NCBI RefSeq assembly: GCF_900103525.1
Contig: NZ_FNHN01000007.1
Coordinates: forward strand, 248,001 to 312,000
Direction: 5' to 3'
Source of the DNA: Bacillus sp. OK048
GTDB lineage: Bacteria; Bacillota; Bacilli; Bacillales; Cytobacillaceae
DNA length: 64,000 nt
Both the position numbers and the translations under genes were made by a program. Each line of letters begins with the position of its first letter. The stretch's first letter is position 1. The notes beneath the pieces were generated by a model. The model made no database searches, was not told the origin of the DNA, and saw only the letters and a list, made by a program, of their open reading frames with translations. This document shows, one piece after another, positions 54,797 through 63,263 of the stretch.

Positions 54797-55377
54797 GCGT
54801 TAAGGGGAACTATGAAATATTTGTTTTTTTCTAATTTAATAAATAGATTTAGGCATCAAATTTCACTACATAAATGACTTGTCCCTAAACTGAAGAAAAT
54901 AGCAGAGAAAAGGGAAGTCGCATTTTGCCCCAGCTTCCCCTTGGATCAAATATTAACAGAATGCGGTACTGTCACTCCCAGAGTTTTGGGGTCAGACCCC
55001 CACACAGCTAAAGATAAAAGCATTAAAGTATAAGAGCTGTAGTAATAATGTCGGTGCCACTGTCGCTTTTAGAATATCCTTATTTCATAGAATTGTTCCA
55101 CAAACCTATAACCAATTTAGTTGCTGCTGCTGTTTTGGTAATAAAAACTCTCCATGAAATAATAGGGGAGGTTGGCTATTACTCAGTTCGTGTAAAATTA
55201 AGCCATATGATTTCCAATTCTATTTACCTCTCTTATGATAGGAAGTGGCCAAACTTACTACATACGAGAGGAGGAAAAGGTTGATCGACATGGCTCATTT
55301 TCATACTATCAAACTATTAATAGTACGGTTGAGGGTTCATGCAAAGGAATAGGCTAGAAAAAACAATAGGAACAATA
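54797..55377. other. Intergenic region, decayed repeats
   Basis: No supported gene. GGGGTCAGACCCCCA (near 54990) and a GTCGGTGCCACTGTCGC... TTTCATAGAATTGTTCCAC stretch (55050-55100) resembling 56140-56200 look like decayed dispersed repeats. Confidence 0.4.
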
Positions 55378-55668
55378 TTAGAACTTGATATCATCATCCA
55401 GAAAATCCGCTTTCCCGTAGCTCTTATTTTCATTGATCATTGCAAAATCCCTTTTAGTGAGATGAGGGAAATCATTAGGATTGATTTCCCTCACAAAAAT
55501 GGACTTTAGATTATCTGTTTTGATTATTCCCTTATCTGTCCTAACAATCCCATCACAATACCATTCCAGACGATTTAACAAAAAATCGGCTGACTTTCCC
55601 TTCATATAATATTCAAAGGTCCTACCATTAGTATGAGTGAAATAAACGATTAGATATTTCAAGAACAT
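55378..55668 (-). CDS. Hypothetical protein, 96 aa
   Basis: 96 residues, soluble, starting MFLKYLIVYFTHTNGRTFEYY, with an acidic end (KADFLDDDIKF). No family recognised. The ribosome site is weak (GGGAGAA before the ATG). It is followed on the same strand only by intergenic sequence, and the small XRE gene lies 80 bp upstream, so the two may be co-transcribed. Confidence 0.55.
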   Translation of the reverse strand: MFLKYLIVYFTHTNGRTFEYYMKGKSADFLLNRLEWYCDGIVRTDKGIIKTDNLKSIFVREINPNDFPHLTKRDFAMINENKSYGKADFLDDDIKF

Positions 55669-55750
55669 TCTCCCAGCAATTACTTATTTATATTAATTGG
55701 ACATATGTAACTATATTGTAATTCTATTTGTGGATATTCTATAGTATTGT

Positions 55751-56020
55751 TCAGTCTTTCTCTTCGGTTTCTTGATCTATTACCAAAAGATAATTTGTAT
55801 TTTTTTCTATTTCTATCAATAAATCACTTGGCTTCATACCTAATGCTTTAGCTAATTTACCAAAGGTATATAGATTGGGGATTTGTTCGTCATTTTCTAA
55901 GTTGGATATTGTTTTTCTACTAATGTGGCTTGCCCATTCAACATCCTCTTGTGATAAACGTTTAACACTTCTAACTTTTGCTAACAATCTTCCAATTTTA
56001 ATGGTCTTATTATTCTCCAA
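55751..56020 (-). CDS. Small XRE-family HTH regulator
   Basis: 89 residues with a Cro/C1-type HTH: KRLSQEDVEWASHISRKTIS (recognition helix in HISRKTISNLEN) and PNLYTFGKLAKALGM. A 20-residue C-terminal tail follows. The start is TTG at 56020 with AAAAGGAG 7 nt upstream. It may control itself and the neighbouring hypothetical gene. Confidence 0.85.
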   Translation of the reverse strand: MENNKTIKIGRLLAKVRSVKRLSQEDVEWASHISRKTISNLENDEQIPNLYTFGKLAKALGMKPSDLLIEIEKNTNYLLVIDQETEEKD

Positions 56021-57283
56021 GAGAATTCTCCTTTTAAGACCATTAGATAATAGTGGTAAGTTTTATAACACGTAGTAAACTACTCAAGGTTTTCCTGGTG
56101 GAAATCTTTTTGCGTCAAGGAAAAAAGTGTGCTGCTTATATCAATGTCGGTACCTGTCAATCCCCAATATTCTTGTTTCATAGAATTGTTTCACGGACCA
56201 TGAGGCGGCTTTTAATGGGTGGTACCAGTACTAGGAATTTATATAAAAGTTAGAAGCAGTTTTACTTAACATCTCCGAGGTTTGCGTAAAATAAGTTAGT
56301 GGCCATCACAAAATGTGAGCGATATTGATTATTGAACTATTTTAGTATTAGGGAAATACCGCTAATTGAACCATGAGGACCAAAGCTGTTGCTGCCAGTT
56401 CGTTAGCAAATCGTAAGATTTGCCCAGGCGATATACAAGAGACATTAAAACTAGAACAATCCATCGACAAGATTCTGCCCAATTTCAGCCGGAATCTCTT
56501 GATTTATCTACTGCGGGTAGCTGTTTACACAAACGTTTAATTGGCATCGAAACGTGTCACTCTGGATAGATTGCTAGTTTTTATTGGTTATTACTGTGGA
56601 TAATTATCAAGGACTGGGACATTTCATCGACAAAAATTTCTCTTCTAAACTGACATGAGTACGTTTAACAAAAGGGATTTCCCGCATTTAATCAAACGTT
56701 TGTTTAGTCATTTTTGCGCTAACCAATCGTTTGATTAGATCAGCCGTATAGCTTGTTAACTAGGGATTTGCTTACTATAAGAGAAGAGATGTTTGTCGAG
56801 AGAGGGGATAGGTAGAAATGAGTGGAAAGTCTCGCTGAATTGATTGCATATATATTATATAAATGGTTTGCGCCAATTTTAGCATTGGAATGCGGTATCT
56901 TTTTAATGCAAGCGTAATAAACGATCAAGTTATCTAGAGGGACCATTAAGTTGCCTCTTTCCAATTTAAGCTGCATTTAGTTTCAATATTATGAACCGAT
57001 GTTAGAGAATTTTATGGTTAGTTCCCACAATAAACTAAGAGGTAAAGCACGAAGATAAAAAGTAGTGAGAGGTCTTCCTACTTTTGAACCTGGAACAGAG
57101 AGGGGTAAATCATTTAACAGGGCATACATAAATAGAGCACAATCCATGGAAATAAAAGTGCATGCCATGGATTGTACCTCGTTTATTTATGTGCCTTAGC
57201 TTTATCTCCCTTTTCTGAATTATCATATGGAATCGTTTCTTGCTCCCAGAAGGAACAGTGTACCGGTACATATAGCCATCAAG
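56021..57283. other. 1.26-kb region without an intact gene; LacI-type palindromes
   Basis: Only decayed frames are seen. CAAACGTTTG or near-copies at about 56526, 56692 and 56726 resemble operators of LacI-type regulators; another lies at 57846. On the minus strand ADLIKRLVSAKMTKQTFD and REIPFVKRTHVSLEEKF (56620-56755) look like remains of a protein gene that I cannot name. Confidence 0.4.
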
Positions 57284-57592
57284 TTAATTTTTTTCTACGG
57301 CAAGGTGGAACAATGAACTACTTATATTATAGGCTTTTTCATAATCTTTACTGAGGTCATTAACTGTATAACGAAACAGCTCGGATAAGACTCTAATCAT
57401 TCGATGATGTTGATGATAAGAGAATCTTTCTTCCCCTCTATAAACTGCTGTATCCATACTATCAACTAATTGGTCTAAAAGAATTTGAGCATCTACCAAT
57501 GTTGAAATGGTGCTGCCAACTGAGCCCAATTCAAAATCCAAATCAAAGGTTAGTTTACTTAATACCTTTTGTTGCACAATTAAATTTTCCAT
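57284..57592 (-). CDS. Hypothetical protein, 102 aa
   Basis: 102 residues, helical, acidic (NLIVQQKVLSKLTFDLDFEL, LVDAQILLDQLVDSMDTAVY, HRMIRVLSELFRYTVNDL). GGAGGAG precedes the ATG, so it is probably expressed. No domain recognised; the length and helices would fit a small partner protein. It is transcribed away from the reverse-transcriptase locus. Confidence 0.65.
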   Translation of the reverse strand: MENLIVQQKVLSKLTFDLDFELGSVGSTISTLVDAQILLDQLVDSMDTAVYRGEERFSYHQHHRMIRVLSELFRYTVNDLSKDYEKAYNISSSLFHLAVEKN

Positions 57593-57625
57593 ATTCTATT
57601 CTCCTCCTAGCATCTGTAATAATAA

Positions 57626-57823
57626 TTAAGATGCTGATTTATTACACTCCCTATACTTGATAAAAATGGCAGCCTGTTCAATAAATTTCTTTTGGGCAGA
57701 CCAACCATGCGGATGGACTAGAGTTGTTTTTTTTCTACTCATAAAATTGTCTGTTGATTCAAGCTTTGTAGGATTAATAGATTGTATTGATAGAGAATAG
57801 TTGTTTAAGGAAAACACTTGCAT
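57626..57823 (-). CDS. Possible hypothetical protein, 65 aa
   Basis: A 65-codon frame just upstream of the 102-residue gene on the same strand, basic in its second half (SRKKTTLVHPHGWSAQKKF). The ribosome site is poor at both possible ATGs (57823 and 57742). It is kept because of its position and composition, but could be spurious. Confidence 0.35.
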   Translation of the reverse strand: MQVFSLNNYSLSIQSINPTKLESTDNFMSRKKTTLVHPHGWSAQKKFIEQAAIFIKYRECNKSAS

Positions 57824-57896
57824 TTACTGGCTTATCCCCAACTACTCAAACGTTTGAATGGATATAAGTTGTCAACTGCTTGTGCTTTTTTATTTT

Positions 57897-57925
57897 TTGA
57901 GAAAAATAGGAAATTGGTATATAAT
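57897..57925 (+). promoter_or_regulatory. Sigma-A promoter of the RT leader RNA
   Basis: TTGAGA (57897-57902), 17 bp, TATAAT (57920-57925). The predicted transcript start near 57932 lies at the foot of the first leader hairpin. Confidence 0.8.
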
Positions 57926-57931
57926 AGATAT

Positions 57932-58200
57932 AATTCAACCTAGTTGAAGGCGTCTTGCAAAATTGGTTGCAAGAGAGATAAGTTTCAGCTTGTCAACCTC
58001 CTTATTACTAAGGACCTCAACAAGTAACCTGACCATGTCCACAAGTGCAATAACCAACGGCAAACCTGGATCGTCAATCAAACTTATCACAGTTATAATA
58101 ATCTCCTTACTGATATTATAATTGAAATGTTTAACGAGAAAGTGGTCATCGGGCTATTCATCTTTTCTGAATCCCAACAACGAATGCTAGGAGGTTTTCT
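57932..58200 (+). ncRNA. Structured leader / candidate template ncRNA of the reverse transcriptase
   Basis: About 270 nt between the promoter and the RT start codon, with no plus-strand gene. Hairpins seen: TTCAAC-CTA-GTTGAA (57933-57947), CTTGCAA-6-TTGCAAG (57954-57973), TCCTTA-TTAC-TAAGGA (57999-58014) and TTATAATA-13-TATTATAA (58093-58121). GATAAGTT (57977-57984) can pair at long range with AACTTATC (58081-58088). The length, position and structure fit the ncRNA of DRT2-type systems, which serves as template for repeated reverse transcription. See the 57982-58128 entry for the coding potential of its complement. Confidence 0.75.
57982..58128 (-). other. Candidate endless ORF (neo-like) encoded by the cDNA of the leader
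   Basis: The complement of this 147-nt segment has no stop codon in one frame, and 147 = 49 x 3. GTTT stands at its left end (57982-57985) and again just beyond its right end (58129-58132), and in both places the complementary AAAC sits in the same codon phase (AAA C). A template jump from the left GTTT to the right GTTT thus joins units in frame without end. The 49-residue unit starts HFNYNISKEIII, continues TVISLIDDPGLPLVIALVD and ends VLSNKEVDKLK, a mostly hydrophobic, helical text. Each junction also builds TTGACA-N17-TATAAT, followed by AAGGAG. This mirrors the Neo mechanism reported for DRT2. It is a prediction from sequence only. Confidence 0.7.
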
Positions 58201-58203
58201 GTT

Positions 58204-59586
58204 ATGAAACAGAGTAATAGGCCACGACAATTACATAGCCTCCCTAGCTCTTCGAATATTGATTGGTCAAAATATGAAACTAAGTATTATTTACACTTTG
58301 ATGAGCGTGTCAATATTGAGCATGTGAAAGATAAAGTCCAAGATCCTAATTGGGTTTCTTCACATGCTTTTTTGCCGTCTATCCATTTTAAAATAAACTT
58401 TAACAAGTATGTAACGATCTCTAAGGATAAAACACTCCCAGTCAGTGAACAGAAGATAAAAAAGAAAAAGGTACGCGAAATATATTATGCATCGCACAAA
58501 GATCGTTTTGTCTACAAATACTACGGTGACTTATTAAATAACGCTTATAATGATTATGCTAATAGAAAAGGAATTGACAACATCGCTTTAGCTTATCGCA
58601 ATAATAAGCGTGGTAAAAATAATATTGATTTTGCTTATGAAGTATTTGATTTTCTAATAACCCAAAATCAAGCTGTGGTAATTTCTATAGATTTCACAAA
58701 GTTCTTTGATCATATTGACCATCGAACGCTTAAACAAAATATTAAAACTGTTCTAGGCGTTGAAGAGCTTTCTCAAGATTGGTATAAGGTTTTTAAAAAC
58801 CTTACACAATTTTCATATGTAAATAGAAATGACATTGATGTTCAGTTAAAACAAAAATACGGTGTCAAAAGGCTAAAAGAGCTCTTGAAAGATAAAAAGT
58901 TAAAAAAATTATTGCCCCCAGAGGAGTTTCGGGATTTTAAAGAACGCAATCTCTACAAAAATAAAAAACCTTATGGTATTCCACAAGGATCAGGTATGAG
59001 TGCTGTTTGCTCTAATGTTCATTTAATTCATTTTGATCAAGAGGTTAAAGCATGGGCAGATGCCCAAAAAGCACTTTATCGTAGATACTGTGATGATTTA
59101 ATTTTAGTCGTTCCAGTCACTAGTGGATCACCAAAAGTAGTTGAAGGATTAAAGAATGAAATACTTCAATTAATTCAAAAATACCACTCCCAAGGGTTGA
59201 AAATTCAAAAGGAAAAAACAGAAATACGTTTATATACTAACCACATAATTTTAGATGAATCCCAACAAAACAGTAGGTTAGATTACCTGGGGTTTGTAAC
59301 TAATGGCCAATCAGTACGGATACGTGAAAAGAGTCTTTTTAAATACTACTGTCGTGCATATCGTAAAGCTGACACAAGTCGACGCATTGCTTTTGTAACA
59401 AATCGAAAGGGACCAAAAACAGAGTTATATAAAATTTACACTCATCTTGGTTTCAATTATAAAGATCGAGGAAACTTTATCACATATGCATATCGAGCTC
59501 ACGCTAAAATGGCTAGGTTAAAAACCAAAAGCCTTATCCGTAAGCAGATTAAACGGCATTGGGGAAAAATAAATAAACGGTTATAA
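58204..59586 (+). CDS. Stand-alone reverse transcriptase, DRT2-like (UG-class antiviral RT)
   Basis: 460 residues. RT motifs: motif A ISIDFTKFFDHID (D163), motif B PYGIPQGSGMSAVCSN (about 256-271), motif C YRRYCDDLILV (D297, D298), then LDYLGF and a basic C-terminal thumb. The retron NAxxH/VTG motifs and the group II intron maturase/endonuclease domains are absent. It is a single gene with its own promoter and a 270-nt structured leader, as in DRT2 defence systems, whose active site is, as I recall, also YCDD. DRT2 RTs copy the leader in a rolling fashion on phage infection, making a repetitive gene for a toxic protein. AGGAGG lies 9 nt before the ATG. RT class is certain; the DRT2 subgroup is inferred. 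Confidence 0.9.
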   Translation: MKQSNRPRQLHSLPSSSNIDWSKYETKYYLHFDERVNIEHVKDKVQDPNWVSSHAFLPSIHFKINFNKYVTISKDKTLPVSEQKIKKKKVREIYYASHKDRFVYKYYGDLLNNAYNDYANRKGIDNIALAYRNNKRGKNNIDFAYEVFDFLITQNQAVVISIDFTKFFDHIDHRTLKQNIKTVLGVEELSQDWYKVFKNLTQFSYVNRNDIDVQLKQKYGVKRLKELLKDKKLKKLLPPEEFRDFKERNLYKNKKPYGIPQGSGMSAVCSNVHLIHFDQEVKAWADAQKALYRRYCDDLILVVPVTSGSPKVVEGLKNEILQLIQKYHSQGLKIQKEKTEIRLYTNHIILDESQQNSRLDYLGFVTNGQSVRIREKSLFKYYCRAYRKADTSRRIAFVTNRKGPKTELYKIYTHLGFNYKDRGNFITYAYRAHAKMARLKTKSLIRKQIKRHWGKINKRL

Positions 59587-60416
59587 CGGCCCGGGGTCAG
59601 ACGTCGAATCGTAAAATAAAGGGACTAACGCAATCCCATTCAAGGACATGCGTGATCTCCCCAATCTATACAAGAACATGGTTTGAATGGATTGAATGAT
59701 GATCGATTTGATTGGTAATTAAAAGGTGTTCAGGAGAAAAAGGAGAAATCTAAAGCAGAATTTTTTAAAAAGGAAAGTAAATCATTTGCTTTTGAGGGTT
59801 TTTCTTTTTAAGAAGCTCTGTTATCCATAATGTTTTGCTTTGTGGTAATCATAGAAAAATAAAAATGCCGATATTTGTTTAATTATCTTTAAACTCCTGC
59901 AACAACGAATTTACGTTGTTGCTTTCACTTTACTTTAAGAGTAGCAAAGCAATAATTAGAACATCAATTGTTCTAATTTCGAAGTTAAAAAAGCCTTTAA
60001 ACATTATCGACACCTCGATTCTTATGCAATAATATTAATATGGCATTTTTAATTATTGGTGCTTAAATCCTTGCTAAACAAGCATTAAAACGAAATATAG
60101 ATACAGGAAAAAGGCGCAAAAGATCACCTTTACGCTTTTTCATTATAAACAAATCGGGTGCCAGGCACCATCCAGAGAATTTCCATTTAAGTTAATAGTT
60201 CACTAGTAGATTAAAAGGGTTATTCTTCTCGCACTTAATAATGCCTATTGATTCAAGTAAATTTCCGTGGCAGTTTTGTAGTATGGTGGAAGTAGTTGCT
60301 ACATTAGCCATACACCCTTATCTACCAGAAGATAAAGGTGTATGTGTTTGATTCTTAGATAAGCTTAAGCAACCATTTATTTTGTAATAGTTGTCTTGAA
60401 AAGGTTTAGGTAAAGA
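59587..60416. other. Gene-free region after the RT
   Basis: No gene is seen over about 830 bp. GGGGTCAGAC follows the RT stop codon. A copy of the GGGTGCCAGGCACC element lies at 60154-60259. An ACAACG...CGTTGT hairpin (near 59897-59920) is the only other structure noted. Confidence 0.45.
60154..60259. repeat. Dispersed GGGTGCCAGGCACC element (copy 1)
   Basis: TCGGGTGCCAGGCACC, ATCCAGAGAATTTCCATTTA, then TTCACTAGTAGATTAAAAGG and CTATTGATTCAAGTA. Copies at 62958-63026 (short) and 63733-63872 share these blocks in the same order. Confidence 0.8.
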
Positions 60417-60925
60417 TCATGACCGTTGCTGAAATCGCCAAGTGTTACTGACACTTCCAAATGACAAAAAATCGACGGTGTCGATTGTCCATAATCTGAC
60501 GGAAGTATTGTCCGGTAGAAAGGGGAAGCCCGCAATCTCACTCACTGCCAGTAAACGATCCTGGTCATAGACTATTTCAATGACGTTCTCCAAAATAACG
60601 GAACGCATTTTCATGTATTCGAATAAGATCAGTTGCCCGAAACGGCCGGTCTAGCCACTCTATGTATTTGTATCTAGAGTAAGCTAGCACGAACGCAATA
60701 AAGTAAGACGCTTGTACGTTCCATCCGTTGTGGTGACCTTTTTTGCCCAAAATCCAATTGAAGCTGCTGCCCCATCGGAAGTTCAGGGACTGCACTAAAT
60801 TCCCTTTCGGCTAACCCTTTTGGTATATAGAAAATGGGTTAATTATGGTAAACTGTTGAGTCTTATTTGTCGAAATCTATTTACCCTTATTTGTGGAAAA
60901 CTGTTGATTTTAGTTTAGCAGTTAC
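60417..60925 (-). mobile_element. Truncated IS21-family remnant (istA fragment plus one end)
   Basis: Two broken minus-strand frames (60577-60795 and 60417-60614) resemble the catalytic core of the intact IstA: FIAFVLAYSRYKYIEWLDRP, ENAFRYFG, IVYDQDRLLAVSE. The right end (TGTAACTGCTAAACT on the minus strand, to 60925) resembles the right end of the complete element at 53466. The rest is lost and stops are present. Confidence 0.85.
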
Positions 60926-60952
60926 ACTGATCGATAATAGCGACCATGTTTG

Positions 60953-61118
60953 TATAATTTCCTATGACAGTCAGTGCATCTCTCCTCGCAATACGGAGGA
61001 ACATCCTGGTAAAGTCGTAGATAGCCATTGACTGTCTTTCCAAGATATCTTAATCTATTTATAGTTTGTTAGTTTAATCTACCTCGAAGAGACTGCCATC
61101 TCTTCGGGGTATTTTTTT
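60953..61118 (+). ncRNA. Candidate small structured RNA
   Basis: TATAAT at 60953-60958 (the -35 is poor), then GACAGTCA (60966-60973) pairing with TGACTGTC (61029-61036), enclosing a CTCC...GGAG hairpin and a TGG...CCA pair. It ends in a strong terminator at 61081-61118. There is no ORF inside. A promoter, a closed multi-branch fold and a terminator together suggest a small RNA gene; the family is unknown. Confidence 0.4.
61081..61118 (+). terminator. Rho-independent terminator
   Basis: ACCTCGAAGAGA and TCTCTTCGGGGT form a 12-bp stem (one G-T type mismatch) with a 6-nt loop, followed by ATTTTTTT. Confidence 0.85.
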
Positions 61119-61407
61119 GTCCTCCTCCCTCCAGAGAATTATTTGTATTTCTATATTGTCGCATAATGCTTCATAATTGTACCGATACAAAAAAAAAAAT
61201 TCCCTAAAACAACAAAAAACACTGCCAATGAAAGTCGCAGTGGACACTATTCAAAGGTTCTTTGACTACTTACAGTTTTTGATTACTAACAATCCATCAT
61301 ACTAGCGTTGGATAAAGTTGGATTTTTTCTCATTTTTTTGTACTATATCACTAGGGAATATTTACTGCATTTTACATATTTTAATATTTATTTTAGGAGG
61401 TATTAAT

Positions 61408-62859
61408 TTGCATTATTTTTTTAGACAAAACTCTAGAATAAAAGAAACTAAGGAAGGAGAAATTTTCAACTTAAAAAGTGACCACCCGAGAAATTCATTA
61501 GATAACTTGTTATTTGACCCTTATAAGAATAATAAGGTGGATTTGTTTGAAAATCACAACAAATTAGGTGAATTTTCTTTTAAAGACTTGCCTTTTGTTA
61601 TATGTTCAGAACATGATATATTCAAATCCGGAGCCTCAAAGTTTTTAAATGGATTTTTCCATCAGTCAAAATATAATAAAGTCAATGATGAAAACTTCTT
61701 CATAAAAGTTCCAAATGATATTGAGGCAATTTATAGTATTAACCTTAATAACATAGAACAATATGAAATAGTTTATTCAAAACATGATTCCCCTGGAGCG
61801 ACCGACTATATTAAGGTTAATGATAGAAGTAAATTAGAACTTCTGTGTTATTACAATATAAATTCTAATGGATGGAAAAAAGCATTTATTTTTATCCGCA
61901 GTTTGAAGAAGAATATTAAAAGTCTCTTTTCTTCATTTGAATCAAGGCTATATAACATTAGCTTAAATGATGATGGAGAAATTATTGATACAGAACTCAG
62001 AATTGAGGATAATGATTACTCTGATAATAAACCAATGGCGTTAATAGTTCATGGATTTATGTCCTATACAGAAGGTAATTTTACCTCTCTAAAAAGGGAA
62101 CTTTTTGAGCGCAATTATTATGGGAAAATATTTGGAATTACCTACCCATCTAATCGTAATAGTATATTAACTAATGGTGGTAGTTTATACAATGTGTTAA
62201 AGGTTAGCGGCTTATTAGAACAAGATAAAAAACTTGATATTTATGCCCATAGTGAAGGCGGACTTGTTGTTAGAAGTATGATGAGCTATTTCTTAGATAC
62301 TCCCCATAGTATTGATGATGTAATTTTAGCTGGTACACCTAATAACGGTACTCCTATTGCAAAATTTGGAAATGCAATATTTTCATTAATTGAAGAAAAT
62401 AATATAGAACTTCTTTTTAATATAATTCGCGATGCAATAAAAACTAAGCACTTCTCTACCAATATTTTCAGAAGTTTTATTGAACAAGTTGCTTTATATA
62501 ATGAAAATTCACCAGCTTTAAAAGATATGGATCCTGGATCATTTTTTCTCGGTAAGTTAAACAAAAGGAGTTTTAACATTAACGGTAACTTATTCCAATC
62601 CGGCTATTATTTGCCTGAGGATGATAAAGAAGAAAGTTATTACTTAAAGGCATTACGTGAAATTTTAAGCAGATGGGGCATTTTCGATGGGTACGACCAC
62701 CATGATGGAGTGGTTCCATTTGAAAGTACAAGATATCAGTTTAAATGTAGCAATAACCGTATCATAATAGAAGATGATTATGAAGGCTGGCATTCTTGGT
62801 ATTATGGTAAAGATTCGTATTCGAGAAACATTGTAAAACGAGTTTTCGAACAAAAATAA
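61408..62859 (+). CDS. Lipase-like alpha/beta hydrolase
   Basis: 483 residues. An unrecognised N-terminal 200 residues precede an alpha/beta hydrolase domain: oxyanion motif ALIVHGFMSY, nucleophile elbow YAHSEGG (S282, with the Ala variant of GxSxG typical of Bacillus lipases), LAGTPNNGTPIAKF, and HHDGVVPFES with a final His in WHSWYYG. The start is TTG 61408, 7 nt after AGGAGG; the frame is open further upstream without a ribosome site. No clear signal peptide. It lies alone in a repeat-rich, mobile region near the RT locus and could be cargo or a defence effector; this is open. Confidence 0.8.
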   Translation: MHYFFRQNSRIKETKEGEIFNLKSDHPRNSLDNLLFDPYKNNKVDLFENHNKLGEFSFKDLPFVICSEHDIFKSGASKFLNGFFHQSKYNKVNDENFFIKVPNDIEAIYSINLNNIEQYEIVYSKHDSPGATDYIKVNDRSKLELLCYYNINSNGWKKAFIFIRSLKKNIKSLFSSFESRLYNISLNDDGEIIDTELRIEDNDYSDNKPMALIVHGFMSYTEGNFTSLKRELFERNYYGKIFGITYPSNRNSILTNGGSLYNVLKVSGLLEQDKKLDIYAHSEGGLVVRSMMSYFLDTPHSIDDVILAGTPNNGTPIAKFGNAIFSLIEENNIELLFNIIRDAIKTKHFSTNIFRSFIEQVALYNENSPALKDMDPGSFFLGKLNKRSFNINGNLFQSGYYLPEDDKEESYYLKALREILSRWGIFDGYDHHDGVVPFESTRYQFKCSNNRIIIEDDYEGWHSWYYGKDSYSRNIVKRVFEQK

Positions 62860-62957
62860 TATAAACGGAAGACAGTGATTATCTATAGTTAAATTATTAT
62901 CAATATATTTATAATACTTAAGAATTGGTGAAAAAATCGTGAAAAAATCGTGAAAAA

Positions 62958-63026
62958 ATCGGGTGCCAGGCACCATCCAGAGAATTTCCATTTAAGTTGT
63001 AGTATAATATAGTTGTTTGAATTGTA
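62958..63026. repeat. Dispersed GGGTGCCAGGCACC element (copy 2, short)
   Basis: Three direct GTGAAAAAATC repeats lead into GGGTGCCAGGCACC and ATCCAGAGAATTTCC, then directly to TAGTATAATATAGTTGTTTG, which is also the end of copy 3. The middle block of the other copies is missing. Confidence 0.7.
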
Positions 63027-63029
63027 GAT

Positions 63030-63263
63030 ATGATTAACGAGCTTGATATTCCTGTGACAGTTCTTGGAGTAAAGGATATTATCGTTGCAGCAAGTCCAGA
63101 TGGGATTTTAGTTGCAGATAAAGCTTCTAGCCCGAGAATTAAGGAATTGATCAGTGGATTTGAACAGCCTCCAATGTACGAAGAGCGAATTTGGGAAGGA
63201 CTTGGTGCCAGGCATCATCCAGTGAATTTCCAGTTATTCCATCCGCAGAATTACCGGGAATGA
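63030..63263 (+). pseudogene. manC: C-terminal fragment of mannose-1-phosphate guanylyltransferase
   Basis: A 77-codon frame whose first 57 residues match the C-terminus of ManC-type proteins: INELDIPVTVLGVKDIIVAA, SPDGILVADKASSPRIK, PPMYEERIWEG. The text then turns into translated repeat (GGTGCCAGGCATCATCCAG...), so a dispersed element interrupts the gene here. The N-terminal nucleotidyltransferase part is missing. Confidence 0.75.

Noticed and set aside
55048..55284. 78-codon plus-strand frame
   Set aside because: It begins in a stretch that resembles 56140-56200 (a decayed repeat) and has no ribosome site.
57932..58203. Retron msr-msd
   Set aside because: The RT lacks the retron NAxxH and VTG motifs and no a1/a2 inverted repeat pair with a branching G was found. 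The in-frame 147-nt unit and junction promoter fit DRT2 better.
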